A stretch of 64,000 nucleotides of DNA. Origin: CAYJAY01 sp964368445 (lineage in GTDB: Bacteria; Bacillota; Clostridia; Oscillospirales; Ruminococcaceae). Made by a program: the position numbers and the translations under genes. This document shows, piece after piece, positions 1 to 7,386 of the stretch (position 1 is the stretch's first letter; every line of letters starts with the position of its first letter). Under the pieces are notes generated by a model. That model saw only the letters and a program-made list of their open reading frames with translations, made no database searches and was not told where the DNA came from. Location: contig CAYJAY010000003.1 in the NCBI GenBank assembly GCA_964368445.1, positions 55,695-119,694 of the forward strand, given 5' to 3'.

Positions 1-727
1 GTGCCGTCTTATATCTATTCAAAGTCAAGCAAGCTAAAATCAATCCAACAACAAAAGCATAACATAAATTTGAAGTTCTGCTTTGAGTAAGCGAAATGAT
101 AATAAAGAACATGATTAATTCTATAATAATTAATATCCGTATTGTCTTTCTCTTAAAATAAAAAAGAAAAGCAAATGAAATTATTGATAGAAGCGAAAAT
201 ACAATAGCTGTTACATTCGGGTGGGAATAAATAACTAGCCTTGATTGGTCTTCATGCAAGCTTATGTTTGGCATATCTGGCGTTAATGATCGTAAATCGG
301 AATTAATAATAAACGCATATATACCAAGAACCGCCAAAACCAAAAGCAGGATAATTAATGGTAAAAAAACCACAAAAGAGAAAATAGTCTTGTGCTTATG
401 TTCTAATAAAAACGGAACCGTAAATGCCACCAACGTCATAAAGACCACGTTAAGTATTTCAGAAACATTAACCCAATAGTTTAAAGTATATAAAATAAAC
501 GCCCACATCAAAAACACAATAAGTATTTTAAACTCTTTGGCTTTTGCAAATACTTTAAACTCATTAATTAAAATCACACCCAACGAAAAAGCATATAAAT
601 AATCAATAAAATTCTCAGTATAATACAGAGCATATGATGGATGTGTAAAAAACAATATTTTAATTTGAAAATATATAAAAAAAGACAATAGTATAAAAGT
701 TCTTAGATTATAGTATCTTTCAAACAT
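1..727 (-). CDS. O-antigen ligase/polymerase-family membrane protein, truncated by window edge
   Basis: The frame is open from an ATG at 727 to the left edge, giving about 242 residues of a polytopic membrane protein with at least five hydrophobic segments. A YSHPN motif followed by a hydrophobic helix and then SLTQSRTSN matches the HPN and SRT(S/G) signatures of the Wzy_C (WaaL/O-antigen ligase or polymerase) family. Such proteins transfer or polymerise undecaprenyl-linked glycans at the outer face of the membrane, and in Gram-positives some act as oligosaccharyltransferases on surface proteins. The start is uncertain: the best Shine-Dalgarno, GGAGGGG, lies about 23 bases upstream of the ATG, and the stop TAA sits between them, so no standard in-frame start is nearer. 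It follows the GT2 gene by 55 bases and is probably its downstream operon partner. The C-terminal half is outside the window. Confidence 0.75.
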   Translation of the reverse strand, partial: MFERYYNLRTFILLSFFIYFQIKILFFTHPSYALYYTENFIDYLYAFSLGVILINEFKVFAKAKEFKILIVFLMWAFILYTLNYWVNVSEILNVVFMTLVAFTVPFLLEHKHKTIFSFVVFLPLIILLLVLAVLGIYAFIINSDLRSLTPDMPNISLHEDQSRLVIYSHPNVTAIVFSLLSIISFAFLFYFKRKTIRILIIIELIMFFIIISLTQSRTSNLCYAFVVGLILACLTLNRYKTA

Positions 728-782
728 ACCAGCTTTAGTTAAAATGATTTATTCCCCTCCCGGTCATTATACAAAAAATAGG

Positions 783-1535
783 CTACGAATACTTTTTCAA
801 AGCATTTATTACATATGATACAAAGCATTCAATCGAATAAAGAAGCGGCAGTTTTTCCACGTTTCGATATAAAAACCACGCGCCTTTTACAGCTTTAAAT
901 TTGTTATTCGAGAGTGACCCCTCTCGTCTTCTATATTTCGCTAGAGACATGTTGAGCCCATATGCTATCTCTCCTGTTTTTAAAATCTTTAACCAAGTAG
1001 CTCCGTCTTGTCCAATTCTCAAATCTGGCATAATCAATAATTCTTTTGAAACATTTTCAAGATCAATTAATATTGTATGTGAACAAGTTAATGGTCCCTT
1101 TAAAAAACTTTCATATGTAGTTTTAATAGGAACATTTATAGATTTTATATAATCCCCATTTTCTTTAATCAGATCATAGTTTGTATAACAAATATTATAT
1201 TTATTTTGCTTTATAAAGCTTAGTTGTTCCTCTAGTTTTTTTTCTGCCCACAAATCATCTGAGTCAAGGTATGCGATGTATCTCCCTTTTGAAATATTTA
1301 GTGCATTATTTCTAGAACGACCGGGGCCATAATTATTATCGTTTATCATCAAAATAATTCTTTTATCTTCTTTTTGTAATCGCCTAAGCAGTTCTACAGT
1401 GTTATCTGTTGAACAGTCATCACAAATAATCAATTCCCAATTTGAATATGTTTGTTTTTGAACTGAAGTTATTGTTTCTTCAATCCATTTTGAACTATTG
1501 TAAGCCGGCATTATAACGCTAACAAGATCATTCAT
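783..1535 (-). CDS. Family 2 glycosyltransferase
   Basis: A 250-residue inverting GT2 (GT-A fold) enzyme that would add one sugar from a nucleotide-sugar donor to a lipid-linked glycan at the cytoplasmic face. It opens with SVIMPAYNSS, the usual N-terminal strand and loop, then IICDDCSTDNT for nucleotide binding and YLDSDDLW, the metal-binding DxD region. The start at 1535 is chosen because GAGGGG lies seven bases upstream. A longer frame reaching 1559 would overlap the preceding gene more deeply and has no ribosome binding site. The ATG lies inside the end of the phosphoglycosyltransferase gene (8-base overlap), so the two are probably translationally coupled. A hydrophobic C-terminal helix (LLYSIECFVSYVINAL) may hold it at the membrane. 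Donor and acceptor cannot be read from the sequence. Confidence 0.9.
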   Translation of the reverse strand: MNDLVSVIMPAYNSSKWIEETITSVQKQTYSNWELIICDDCSTDNTVELLRRLQKEDKRIILMINDNNYGPGRSRNNALNISKGRYIAYLDSDDLWAEKKLEEQLSFIKQNKYNICYTNYDLIKENGDYIKSINVPIKTTYESFLKGPLTCSHTILIDLENVSKELLIMPDLRIGQDGATWLKILKTGEIAYGLNMSLAKYRRREGSLSNNKFKAVKGAWFLYRNVEKLPLLYSIECFVSYVINALKKYS

Positions 1536-2937
1536 TTTTTGTCCCCTCATCTTTGACATTAACCATCTTTTCGTTGTTAATTATTTTTCCGCCAAACACC
1601 GTTAAAAAAACAATCTTAATATCCAAAAAAATGTTCCAATTTTCTATATACCATATATCATGCTTAATTCTGTCAACTATGCTTGTGTCACCTCTAAGAC
1701 CATGCACCTGCGCCCAGCCTGTTATCCCCGGCCTGACTTGATGTTTAACCATGTATAGTGGTATTTCTTCCTTAAAGTGCTCAACGTGAAAAGGGACTTC
1801 AGGGCGAGGACCTACTATCGTCATGTCCCCTTTCAAAACATTAAAAAACTGCGGAAGCTCATCAATGCTTGTTTTTCTAATAAAGCTTCCAAAAGCAGTT
1901 TTTCTTGTGTCTTTATCTGTCGTCCAGCCGGTTGTTTCGGTGCCGGTAATCTTCATGCTGCGAAATTTATACATGGTGAAAATCTTTTTGTTTCGCCCGA
2001 CACGTTCTTGCTTAAAAATAATGGGACCCGGGCTTGTTATCTTTGTGCCTATCATTGCAACAAACATAAATGGAGACGAGATAACAATGAGAATAAGCGA
2101 CAAAACTATATCAAAAGCTCTCTTCTGCAACGCACAAAAATCACTATCAAGCGGTATCGTTCGCATATTAATCAGTTTAATGTCTTCAATGCTATCAACC
2201 GACGGCGTGGTCGGAATATAATCGTTATATATAGGTATAATATAAATCTTCATGCCATGCTTTTCGCAGATATCGATAGTTTCTCTGATTATTCCGGTTT
2301 CATGCGGTTCAAGCGCTATAACAACTTCATCGACAACAACCTTTTGCAAAACATCATTGAGCTCAACATATCCGCCAAGCCTTTCGCCTAGTTCCTTGTT
2401 TTCGTTGTCACTTATATAACCTTTTATGGTAAATCCAAATTGAGGATTATTGTTCAAACCCTCTATATATCTTTTGGAAAGGTTTCCGGAACCAATTACG
2501 ATAACTTTTTTTTGATTAAACCCAAGTTTTCGATATTTTCTAAGAACTCTTCTTAAGAATACTCGTTTTAACCCCACCAAAACTATTGTTAACGCATACG
2601 TAAGCACCAAAACACCCCGAGAAAAGTCCTCAAGCCTAAAAACAAATAATGATAATCCAAATAACAATATCGTTATGCTTGAAGCCTTTATAATCTCGGT
2701 TTGTTCTGAAATGATTGTTTTAAATCTGTAGGAATCATATAGATTAAAAACTTTAAAAATTATTATACTTAAAAGGCTATAGATTAAAACCAAATAGATG
2801 CTTTGAGAGATATTGTTCCCAAGGTTGTTTTGATTTCCAAGCCAAACAAGAATAGAAAGCGCATAGGCAAAATTTATGATAATGAAATCCGATATAACGT
2901 TTATAAAGTTTAAAAATCTTTGGTTTTTTCTGATCAT
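1528..2937 (-). CDS. Polyprenyl-phosphate sugar-1-phosphate transferase (WbaP/WcaJ type)
   Basis: A 469-residue initiating phosphoglycosyltransferase that moves a sugar-1-phosphate onto undecaprenyl phosphate, the first step of a surface glycan. The N-terminal 130 residues hold four membrane helices. Residues 141-240 form a nucleotide-binding-like domain beginning KKVIVIGSGN. Residues 271-465 are the catalytic domain: KRAFDIVLSL, SPGPIIFKQERVGRN, MYKFRSM, then the catalytic SIDELPQ (Asp-Glu) and GPRPE, ending with RPGITGWAQV. All family hallmarks are present and the length is typical. AAAGGTGA precedes the ATG by about ten bases. It is the first gene of the leftmost transcription unit; about 300 bases of AT-rich DNA separate it from a dead insertion sequence. 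The sugar is unknown (galactose, glucose or an N-acetyl sugar are all seen in the family). Confidence 0.95.
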   Translation of the reverse strand: MIRKNQRFLNFINVISDFIIINFAYALSILVWLGNQNNLGNNISQSIYLVLIYSLLSIIIFKVFNLYDSYRFKTIISEQTEIIKASSITILLFGLSLFVFRLEDFSRGVLVLTYALTIVLVGLKRVFLRRVLRKYRKLGFNQKKVIVIGSGNLSKRYIEGLNNNPQFGFTIKGYISDNENKELGERLGGYVELNDVLQKVVVDEVVIALEPHETGIIRETIDICEKHGMKIYIIPIYNDYIPTTPSVDSIEDIKLINMRTIPLDSDFCALQKRAFDIVLSLILIVISSPFMFVAMIGTKITSPGPIIFKQERVGRNKKIFTMYKFRSMKITGTETTGWTTDKDTRKTAFGSFIRKTSIDELPQFFNVLKGDMTIVGPRPEVPFHVEHFKEEIPLYMVKHQVRPGITGWAQVHGLRGDTSIVDRIKHDIWYIENWNIFLDIKIVFLTVFGGKIINNEKMVNVKDEGTKNE

Positions 2938-3250
2938 AAAAGCTGTTTCACCTTTTACAAAATATCTAATGATAAATTATATGTAATTAAGTATGCGCCG
3001 ATGTAATTTCATGTTAATTCTATGTTAAGTGCAAACACATTGTACTATTAAATTATAATATATAATTATACTGGGGTATTATACTAATTGACTTTCACCT
3101 GAAGCCAGATAAAATCACAAATAATCGTTACAAGAAAATAACAAAACAAGTCGACTTAATCACTTGCTTTAACTGGTCTCGCCCCCGAAAAATGTACCAC
3201 TATGAATATTGATAAAAAATCACAAGCTAACAAAAAAAGGATCGAAAAAA
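2938..3250. other. Intergenic AT-rich region upstream of the initiating transferase
   Basis: No gene is visible in these 313 bases. On the minus strand there are several -10-like words (TATAAT within ACATATAATT near 2980, TACAAT near 3045) but no good -35 at 16-18 bases. The 1528-2937 gene presumably has its promoter here, but I cannot assign it. The part from about 3150 rightwards may be the flank of the decayed IS3-family element; no convincing terminal inverted repeat was found. Confidence 0.4.
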
Positions 3251-3566
3251 ATGGCGAGAAAGAATTACAGTATAGAACAAATTGTGACCGAGCTGCGAGA
3301 AGTGGAATTGTTTTGCGGACAAATAAAATCAGAAAATGGCTGAAAAATGCCGAAGTAATTACGGCATATATTGAACCGGGTTATCTTGGGAGAACGGATT
3401 TTGTGAAAGTTTCAATGCCAGAATGAGGGACAAGTTTTTCAACTAAGAGCTGTTCGGCAACATGTATGAAGCTGAAGTTTTAACAAAAAGATAGGTCAAA
3501 TATTATAACGAAATCAGACACCACAGCAGTCTCGGAGACACCCCCCTACTCCACAAACAGTTATAC
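3251..3566 (+). pseudogene. Decayed IS3-family transposase (OrfA start fused to OrfB end)
   Basis: The frame from 3251 begins MARKNYSIEQIVTELREVE, which matches the N-terminus of IS3-family OrfA (helix-turn-helix transposase), then stops at 3343. Overlapping frames continue with the end of OrfB, the DDE transposase: WLKNAEVITAYIEPG in one frame, then after a frameshift WENGFCESFNARMRDKFFN, a stop, ELFGNMYEAEVLTKR, another stop, and YYNEIRHHSSLG. These align with the canonical YIEPGSPWENG...ESFN...RDE...E.F....YN..RPHSSLG block, including the catalytic Glu region. The middle of both proteins has been deleted and at least two stops and one frameshift are present, so it is inactive. It lies in the gap between two oppositely flanking parts of the polysaccharide locus and marks an old insertion and rearrangement point. 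Confidence 0.88.
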
Positions 3567-3753
3567 CTTTCACATCCTTGAGTGGGTTTTACTGTTTATT
3601 TTTTCAAACTGTCAAGGGTAAATATAAGGCTTCTCCGCCCTTGACTCTTCAAAAAATAAGCAGTGTTGGGTAGTCAAACCGTGTAAGAAAAATGTATTTT
3701 ACGGGAAAGTTACTAACATTATTTCTGGACTATAAAGAAGGGACATTTCATAT
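3567..3753. other. Intergenic remnant downstream of the decayed transposase
   Basis: No coding region is seen. The first part, around 3580-3660, contains two short related phrases, CTTGAGTGGGTTTTACTG and GTCAAGGG...CCCTTGAC, the latter a loose inverted repeat spanning 3609-3643. It may be the right end of the old insertion or a weak hairpin. On the minus strand this region follows the methyltransferase stop at 3754. Confidence 0.3.
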
Positions 3754-4521
3754 CTATTTATATAAACTACTGTTGCTCGGTAGTTTTTTTCGTGCTAAAC
3801 AAATTAAACTTACACCAATCGGAAGCGATATTTTGTTAGCAATGAAAAATACTTCTGATGATAAAATAGTATAACATAATTTATTGATAAAATTGTTTTT
3901 GATATTTGTTTCAAGTTTGCTTTCTGAATTTAAGTGAAAAATATTTGACACAAGGCGTATTGTCAAAATCGCAGGAAAAAACCAAAAATTGTAATATCCA
4001 ATATAATCAATTTCAAAACCTGCATTTTGCAACAAAGTAACAAGTTGTTTTTTGTTATATCTTCGCTTGTGACCTAAATTTTCATCAAATTTTGACCACA
4101 ATAGCTCAAGCGCCGGAACAGTAAAAACACAAAACCCATTAATTCCTAAAGAATTGTAAATGTTTTTTACGGCCTTTCCATCGTCTTCAATATGCTCTAA
4201 AATATCTAATGCAACTGCAACATCATATGAATTTTCAATTATTTTATCATCACTGGCAATGTTACTTAAAACAAAATTGACTCCACAATGTTTTTTTCTG
4301 CAATGATTTAAAACGTCTTCATTTTGATCGTAACCAGTCAATTCACCGAGAATCTTCAGATCTTCAAGCATTAGACCTGCACCACAACCAAAATCAGCAA
4401 CTTTCATAAAACTTTTAAATTTATGCATTTTTATTAAAGCTAGTACTAACTCACGTTTACTCATTAAATACCAATGATACTCACTTTTATCCTTTAATAC
4501 TGTGTACATATTTTCATTCAT
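3754..4521 (-). CDS. Class I SAM-dependent methyltransferase
   Basis: A 255-residue Rossmann-fold methyltransferase. VADFGCGAG is motif I (SAM binding), GYDQNED motif II with the acidic residue that binds the ribose, and VAVALDILEHIEDD motif IV with the LEHIED typical of UbiE/COQ5-like enzymes. The phrase HKRRYNKKQL is common in sugar or lipid-linked methyltransferases of glycan clusters. The C-terminal third is hydrophobic (YNFWFFPAILTIRLV), suggesting contact with the membrane. The start at 4521 is chosen because GGAG lies ten bases upstream; the frame could extend to 4545 without a better site. It overlaps the upstream methyltransferase gene by eight bases, so both are made together. The acceptor is probably a sugar or lipid-linked glycan in this locus, but it could also be another small molecule. 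Confidence 0.85.
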   Translation of the reverse strand: MNENMYTVLKDKSEYHWYLMSKRELVLALIKMHKFKSFMKVADFGCGAGLMLEDLKILGELTGYDQNEDVLNHCRKKHCGVNFVLSNIASDDKIIENSYDVAVALDILEHIEDDGKAVKNIYNSLGINGFCVFTVPALELLWSKFDENLGHKRRYNKKQLVTLLQNAGFEIDYIGYYNFWFFPAILTIRLVSNIFHLNSESKLETNIKNNFINKLCYTILSSEVFFIANKISLPIGVSLICLARKKLPSNSSLYK

Positions 4522-5227
4522 CGGTAATATTCTCCAGTTTTTCAATTATAATATACGAAGCACCGAGAGGTGTAAATTTTCGAAAAATTTTTTTCCCCAT
4601 TACCCAAATTGATTTTCCAATATCAACTTTACCATACTCTAAAACATTTATATCATTTATAGTTTTAACTAGCTTAATCAAACTTGTTTTCGAATATTGA
4701 TATGTATATCCAAATTTTGTAATACAAAAAAACAATTGCATAGGTAGATATAAACATCTTTCTATCATTTCAAACCATGGTTCAACAGTGGACTCAACAA
4801 TTATTAATTTACCGTTTCTCTTTAATACTTTTAGACATTGTTTTAAGGCTACAAGCGTGTTATGTTCAGTTTCTTTATATGTCTTACCAGCCAAATGATG
4901 AATTACTGTTTGTAAAATTACTATATCAAACTTGTCATATACGAATTCATCCATTTTTAAAACATCTGCTTCAATAAATTTAACTTTACTTTCTAATTTA
5001 TATCGCTCAACTGCCAATTCATTGTATTCCAAATCAGCACAAATTAAAGACTCTATAGGCTTTAAATTATAATTTATTACGCCACCGTTACCAACATCTA
5101 TTACATAATCACCACTATTAATGAATTTATTGATAATCTTTGCTGAATTCTTGTAAAACGTAGGTTGAATTGACATTATTTCTTCCGCATAATTATCAAT
5201 ATTTTTTTTAAAGTATGTATTTCTCAT
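4514..5227 (-). CDS. Class I SAM-dependent methyltransferase (divergent)
   Basis: A 237-residue protein. YVIDVGNGG stands at motif I, with Asn where most methyltransferases have Gly-Cys-Gly, followed by ICADLEYNE (motif II) and FDIVILQTVIHHLAG (motif IV), so SAM binding is likely although motif I is unusual. KRNGKLIIVESTVEPWFE is the usual post-IV strand. Start at 5227 has AAGGAT seven bases upstream; the longer frame to 5242 does not. It follows the GT-C gene by 20 bases and overlaps the next methyltransferase. Two methyltransferases in tandem suggest two modified positions on the glycan, or one enzyme that has drifted to another role. Confidence 0.8.
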   Translation of the reverse strand: MRNTYFKKNIDNYAEEIMSIQPTFYKNSAKIINKFINSGDYVIDVGNGGVINYNLKPIESLICADLEYNELAVERYKLESKVKFIEADVLKMDEFVYDKFDIVILQTVIHHLAGKTYKETEHNTLVALKQCLKVLKRNGKLIIVESTVEPWFEMIERCLYLPMQLFFCITKFGYTYQYSKTSLIKLVKTINDINVLEYGKVDIGKSIWVMGKKIFRKFTPLGASYIIIEKLENITDE

Positions 5228-5247
5228 TTTTATATCCTTCATTTAAT

Positions 5248-6825
5248 TTACTTTTCGTTTCTTTTATAAATAATAGTTCTATCATCATATTGCCAAACAG
5301 GGCTGTAGGTTTCTGTAATATAATTATATAATTTCGGTGAATAATTGGAAAATTTCACACCATCCATGTCCCAATAATTGTCAAAAAAAATGTATTCAAT
5401 GGGTTCACTTGTCAATACCCCAATTATTTCCTCTATGTAAGCATCGCTAAAATTGCCAATTATTAATAATTCATTTCTGGTTGGATTATTTTTTTCAAAA
5501 ATTTGATAAAGTAATGGGGACATCGGAAGTATAAAAATTTCTTCATTTTTTACTACAGTTTCAACTTGCTCTATAACCAAACTATATTTATTTGCATAAT
5601 CACTATATGTTAAAAGCTTTGTTTCTGGAAAATAGGCTGTTTCCACCTCTCTCACTTGTAAAAAATAGTTAAATCTTGAGTATCCAAAAAAAACACAGAT
5701 AATTATAACAATCCCACTTAAAATCATATTGAATACTTTTTTTGAATAAAAGTTCAACTTGCTAAGACTAAAAACTACATATACTATTAAAATTACATTT
5801 AAAGGCATTGTTGCCAGCACTTTAGTATAAGAACATCTTTCAAATATTAGCAAAAAACCAAATATAGAAAATATCATTAATATAACAGCATGCATATTAA
5901 GTTCACTTTTTTTTAATTTGTAGCTAAAAATATTGCAAACTACATAAATAATTGTTCCTACTAAGCACATTACTTGAAAATAAAACAACCATGAGTAAAC
6001 AGTTATTACATTTACACCTTGTAAAATTAACTTTAGTTCTGATATAGTAGGCGGCGGTGTTCTAGCAGCACCAAATTCTGTGAGTGGAATAATAACTAAA
6101 TTATTGAACATGTCATAAAGTGCACCATGAATTGCAAAATACGAACAAAAGACAATTACGCACATCACTAATGTAGTTAAAAAAAACAAACTAAACTTCT
6201 TTAATTTTTGCAAGTATTTTTCTTTTTTTACAAGCATAATTATAAAGCAAGTCACATATGCTAATGCAAAATATAAACCTATTGTTTGTTTAAATAAACC
6301 ACTCATTGCCAAAAAGCCAGCAGCTAAAATCGGAAGATATACTTTAGGAGCGCGGGTTATGTACAATATAAAACAAAATAACGACAATACGCCAAAAATT
6401 TCAGCATTATTTGAATAAATGGTGTACTGCATTCGTGTCAACGATAAACCCATAAACAAGGTTAATAAAAAACCCGATATTGAATATCCTTTACTTTTAG
6501 TTAGTTCATAAATAAAAATATAAACAATTATAGGATATATTGATGCAAAAACTGCTGTCAAAACACGCAAAGAAATTATAGCTCCATTACTGAAATATAG
6601 CGTCGCCATACTAAACCAAAAACTCGCTGGAGTTATTAGTGTAAAAAAATCCTTATACGGTATATCACCATTCAGCATACGCATACTCCAAGCGTATGTG
6701 CTTCCTTCATCAAGCATACCAGAAAAATAGTTGAAAAATAAAATGTTATATAAAAATGCAACAACAAATAACAACAAATAAATTTTATATTTATTTGTTG
6801 TTATAAATTTATTAAATGTATACAT
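5248..6825 (-). CDS. GT-C fold membrane glycosyltransferase
   Basis: A 525-residue integral membrane protein with about eleven to thirteen predicted helices. After the first helix, MLDEGSTYAWSMRML carries the Asp-Glu pair typical of the first outer loop of GT-C enzymes (ArnT, PMT, GT39/GT83 relatives), and GDIPYKDFFTLITPASFW is the loop that follows in that family. These enzymes use polyprenyl-phosphate sugars as donors and act at the outer face of the membrane. The C-terminal 120 residues form a soluble domain. AAAGGAGC lies eight bases before the ATG. It is in the middle of the glycan operon, upstream of the two methyltransferases. It could decorate the exported glycan or act on a lipid or protein; the sugar is unknown. 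Confidence 0.8.
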   Translation of the reverse strand: MYTFNKFITTNKYKIYLLLFVVAFLYNILFFNYFSGMLDEGSTYAWSMRMLNGDIPYKDFFTLITPASFWFSMATLYFSNGAIISLRVLTAVFASIYPIIVYIFIYELTKSKGYSISGFLLTLFMGLSLTRMQYTIYSNNAEIFGVLSLFCFILYITRAPKVYLPILAAGFLAMSGLFKQTIGLYFALAYVTCFIIMLVKKEKYLQKLKKFSLFFLTTLVMCVIVFCSYFAIHGALYDMFNNLVIIPLTEFGAARTPPPTISELKLILQGVNVITVYSWLFYFQVMCLVGTIIYVVCNIFSYKLKKSELNMHAVILMIFSIFGFLLIFERCSYTKVLATMPLNVILIVYVVFSLSKLNFYSKKVFNMILSGIVIIICVFFGYSRFNYFLQVREVETAYFPETKLLTYSDYANKYSLVIEQVETVVKNEEIFILPMSPLLYQIFEKNNPTRNELLIIGNFSDAYIEEIIGVLTSEPIEYIFFDNYWDMDGVKFSNYSPKLYNYITETYSPVWQYDDRTIIYKRNEK

Positions 6826-6912
6826 AAAAGCTCCTTTTCAAATATTATTCACTATTATATTGTTTACTTAATATTAACAGGTGATCTTTTCCGAAAAAAA
6901 TTAACATATAAC

Positions 6913-7320
6913 TTACTTGTTTTCCGAAATTAACTTTAAATAAGTATTAAAATCTCTAATATACTCGCGCGAATCATAAATTTCGCTTGCTATGCAAAGC
7001 AAAATCGAATCCTCAGAAAAATCATACATGTCTTTCCATGTCATATTTGGAATATAAACACCTGTATGTGGTTTATCAAGCACAAATATTTCCTCACAGT
7101 TCTTATAGCGAATTTTAACCTTAGAAGTTCCACATACATTTATAAGTACAAATTCAGATTTTCGGTTCGCATGACACCCTCTTACGACACATCCTTCAGA
7201 ACCGTAAATATAAAAAATTCGTTTAATTTCGAACGGTATATCTTTTAAACCCTCCACAACCACTAGGTGACCTCGTTCGTCTCCGAGTTGTGTAAAATCT
7301 ATCTTTTTTGCTTTTTTCAC
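6913..7320 (-). CDS. FdtA/QdtA-like dTDP-sugar 3,4-ketoisomerase (cupin)
   Basis: A 135-residue cupin. FTQLGDERGHLVVVE, FEIKRIFYIYG, RGCHANRKSEFVLINVCG and GVYIPNMTWKDM follow the order seen in FdtA/QdtA/WxcM-C proteins, which isomerise dTDP-4-keto-6-deoxyglucose to the 3-keto form on the way to Fuc3NAc or Qui3NAc. The conserved RG.HAHR becomes RGCHANR here: the second His is Asn. The enzyme starts with GTG, with AAGGAA nine bases upstream. No aminotransferase (FdtB), acetyltransferase (FdtC) or dTDP-glucose synthesis genes are in the window, so the rest of the pathway must be elsewhere or the protein has another role. It lies between the GtrII-like and GT-C genes in the glycan operon. Confidence 0.82.
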   Translation of the reverse strand: MKKAKKIDFTQLGDERGHLVVVEGLKDIPFEIKRIFYIYGSEGCVVRGCHANRKSEFVLINVCGTSKVKIRYKNCEEIFVLDKPHTGVYIPNMTWKDMYDFSEDSILLCIASEIYDSREYIRDFNTYLKLISENK

Positions 7321-7386
7321 AACTTAAATTCCTTTTCCTTTCAATAATTAATTACAACAATCATTTTAATAACTTTATATTTTTCA

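Noticed and set aside
728..782. Rare ATT start for the ligase-like gene, eight bases after GGAGGGG
   Set aside because: ATT initiation is exceptional; the spacing is good but the ATG at 727 was kept. Comparison with homologues would decide.
3202..3426. 74-codon plus-strand open frame
   Set aside because: It is one of the frames of the decayed IS3 transposase and ends in the middle of the OrfB remnant; not a gene.
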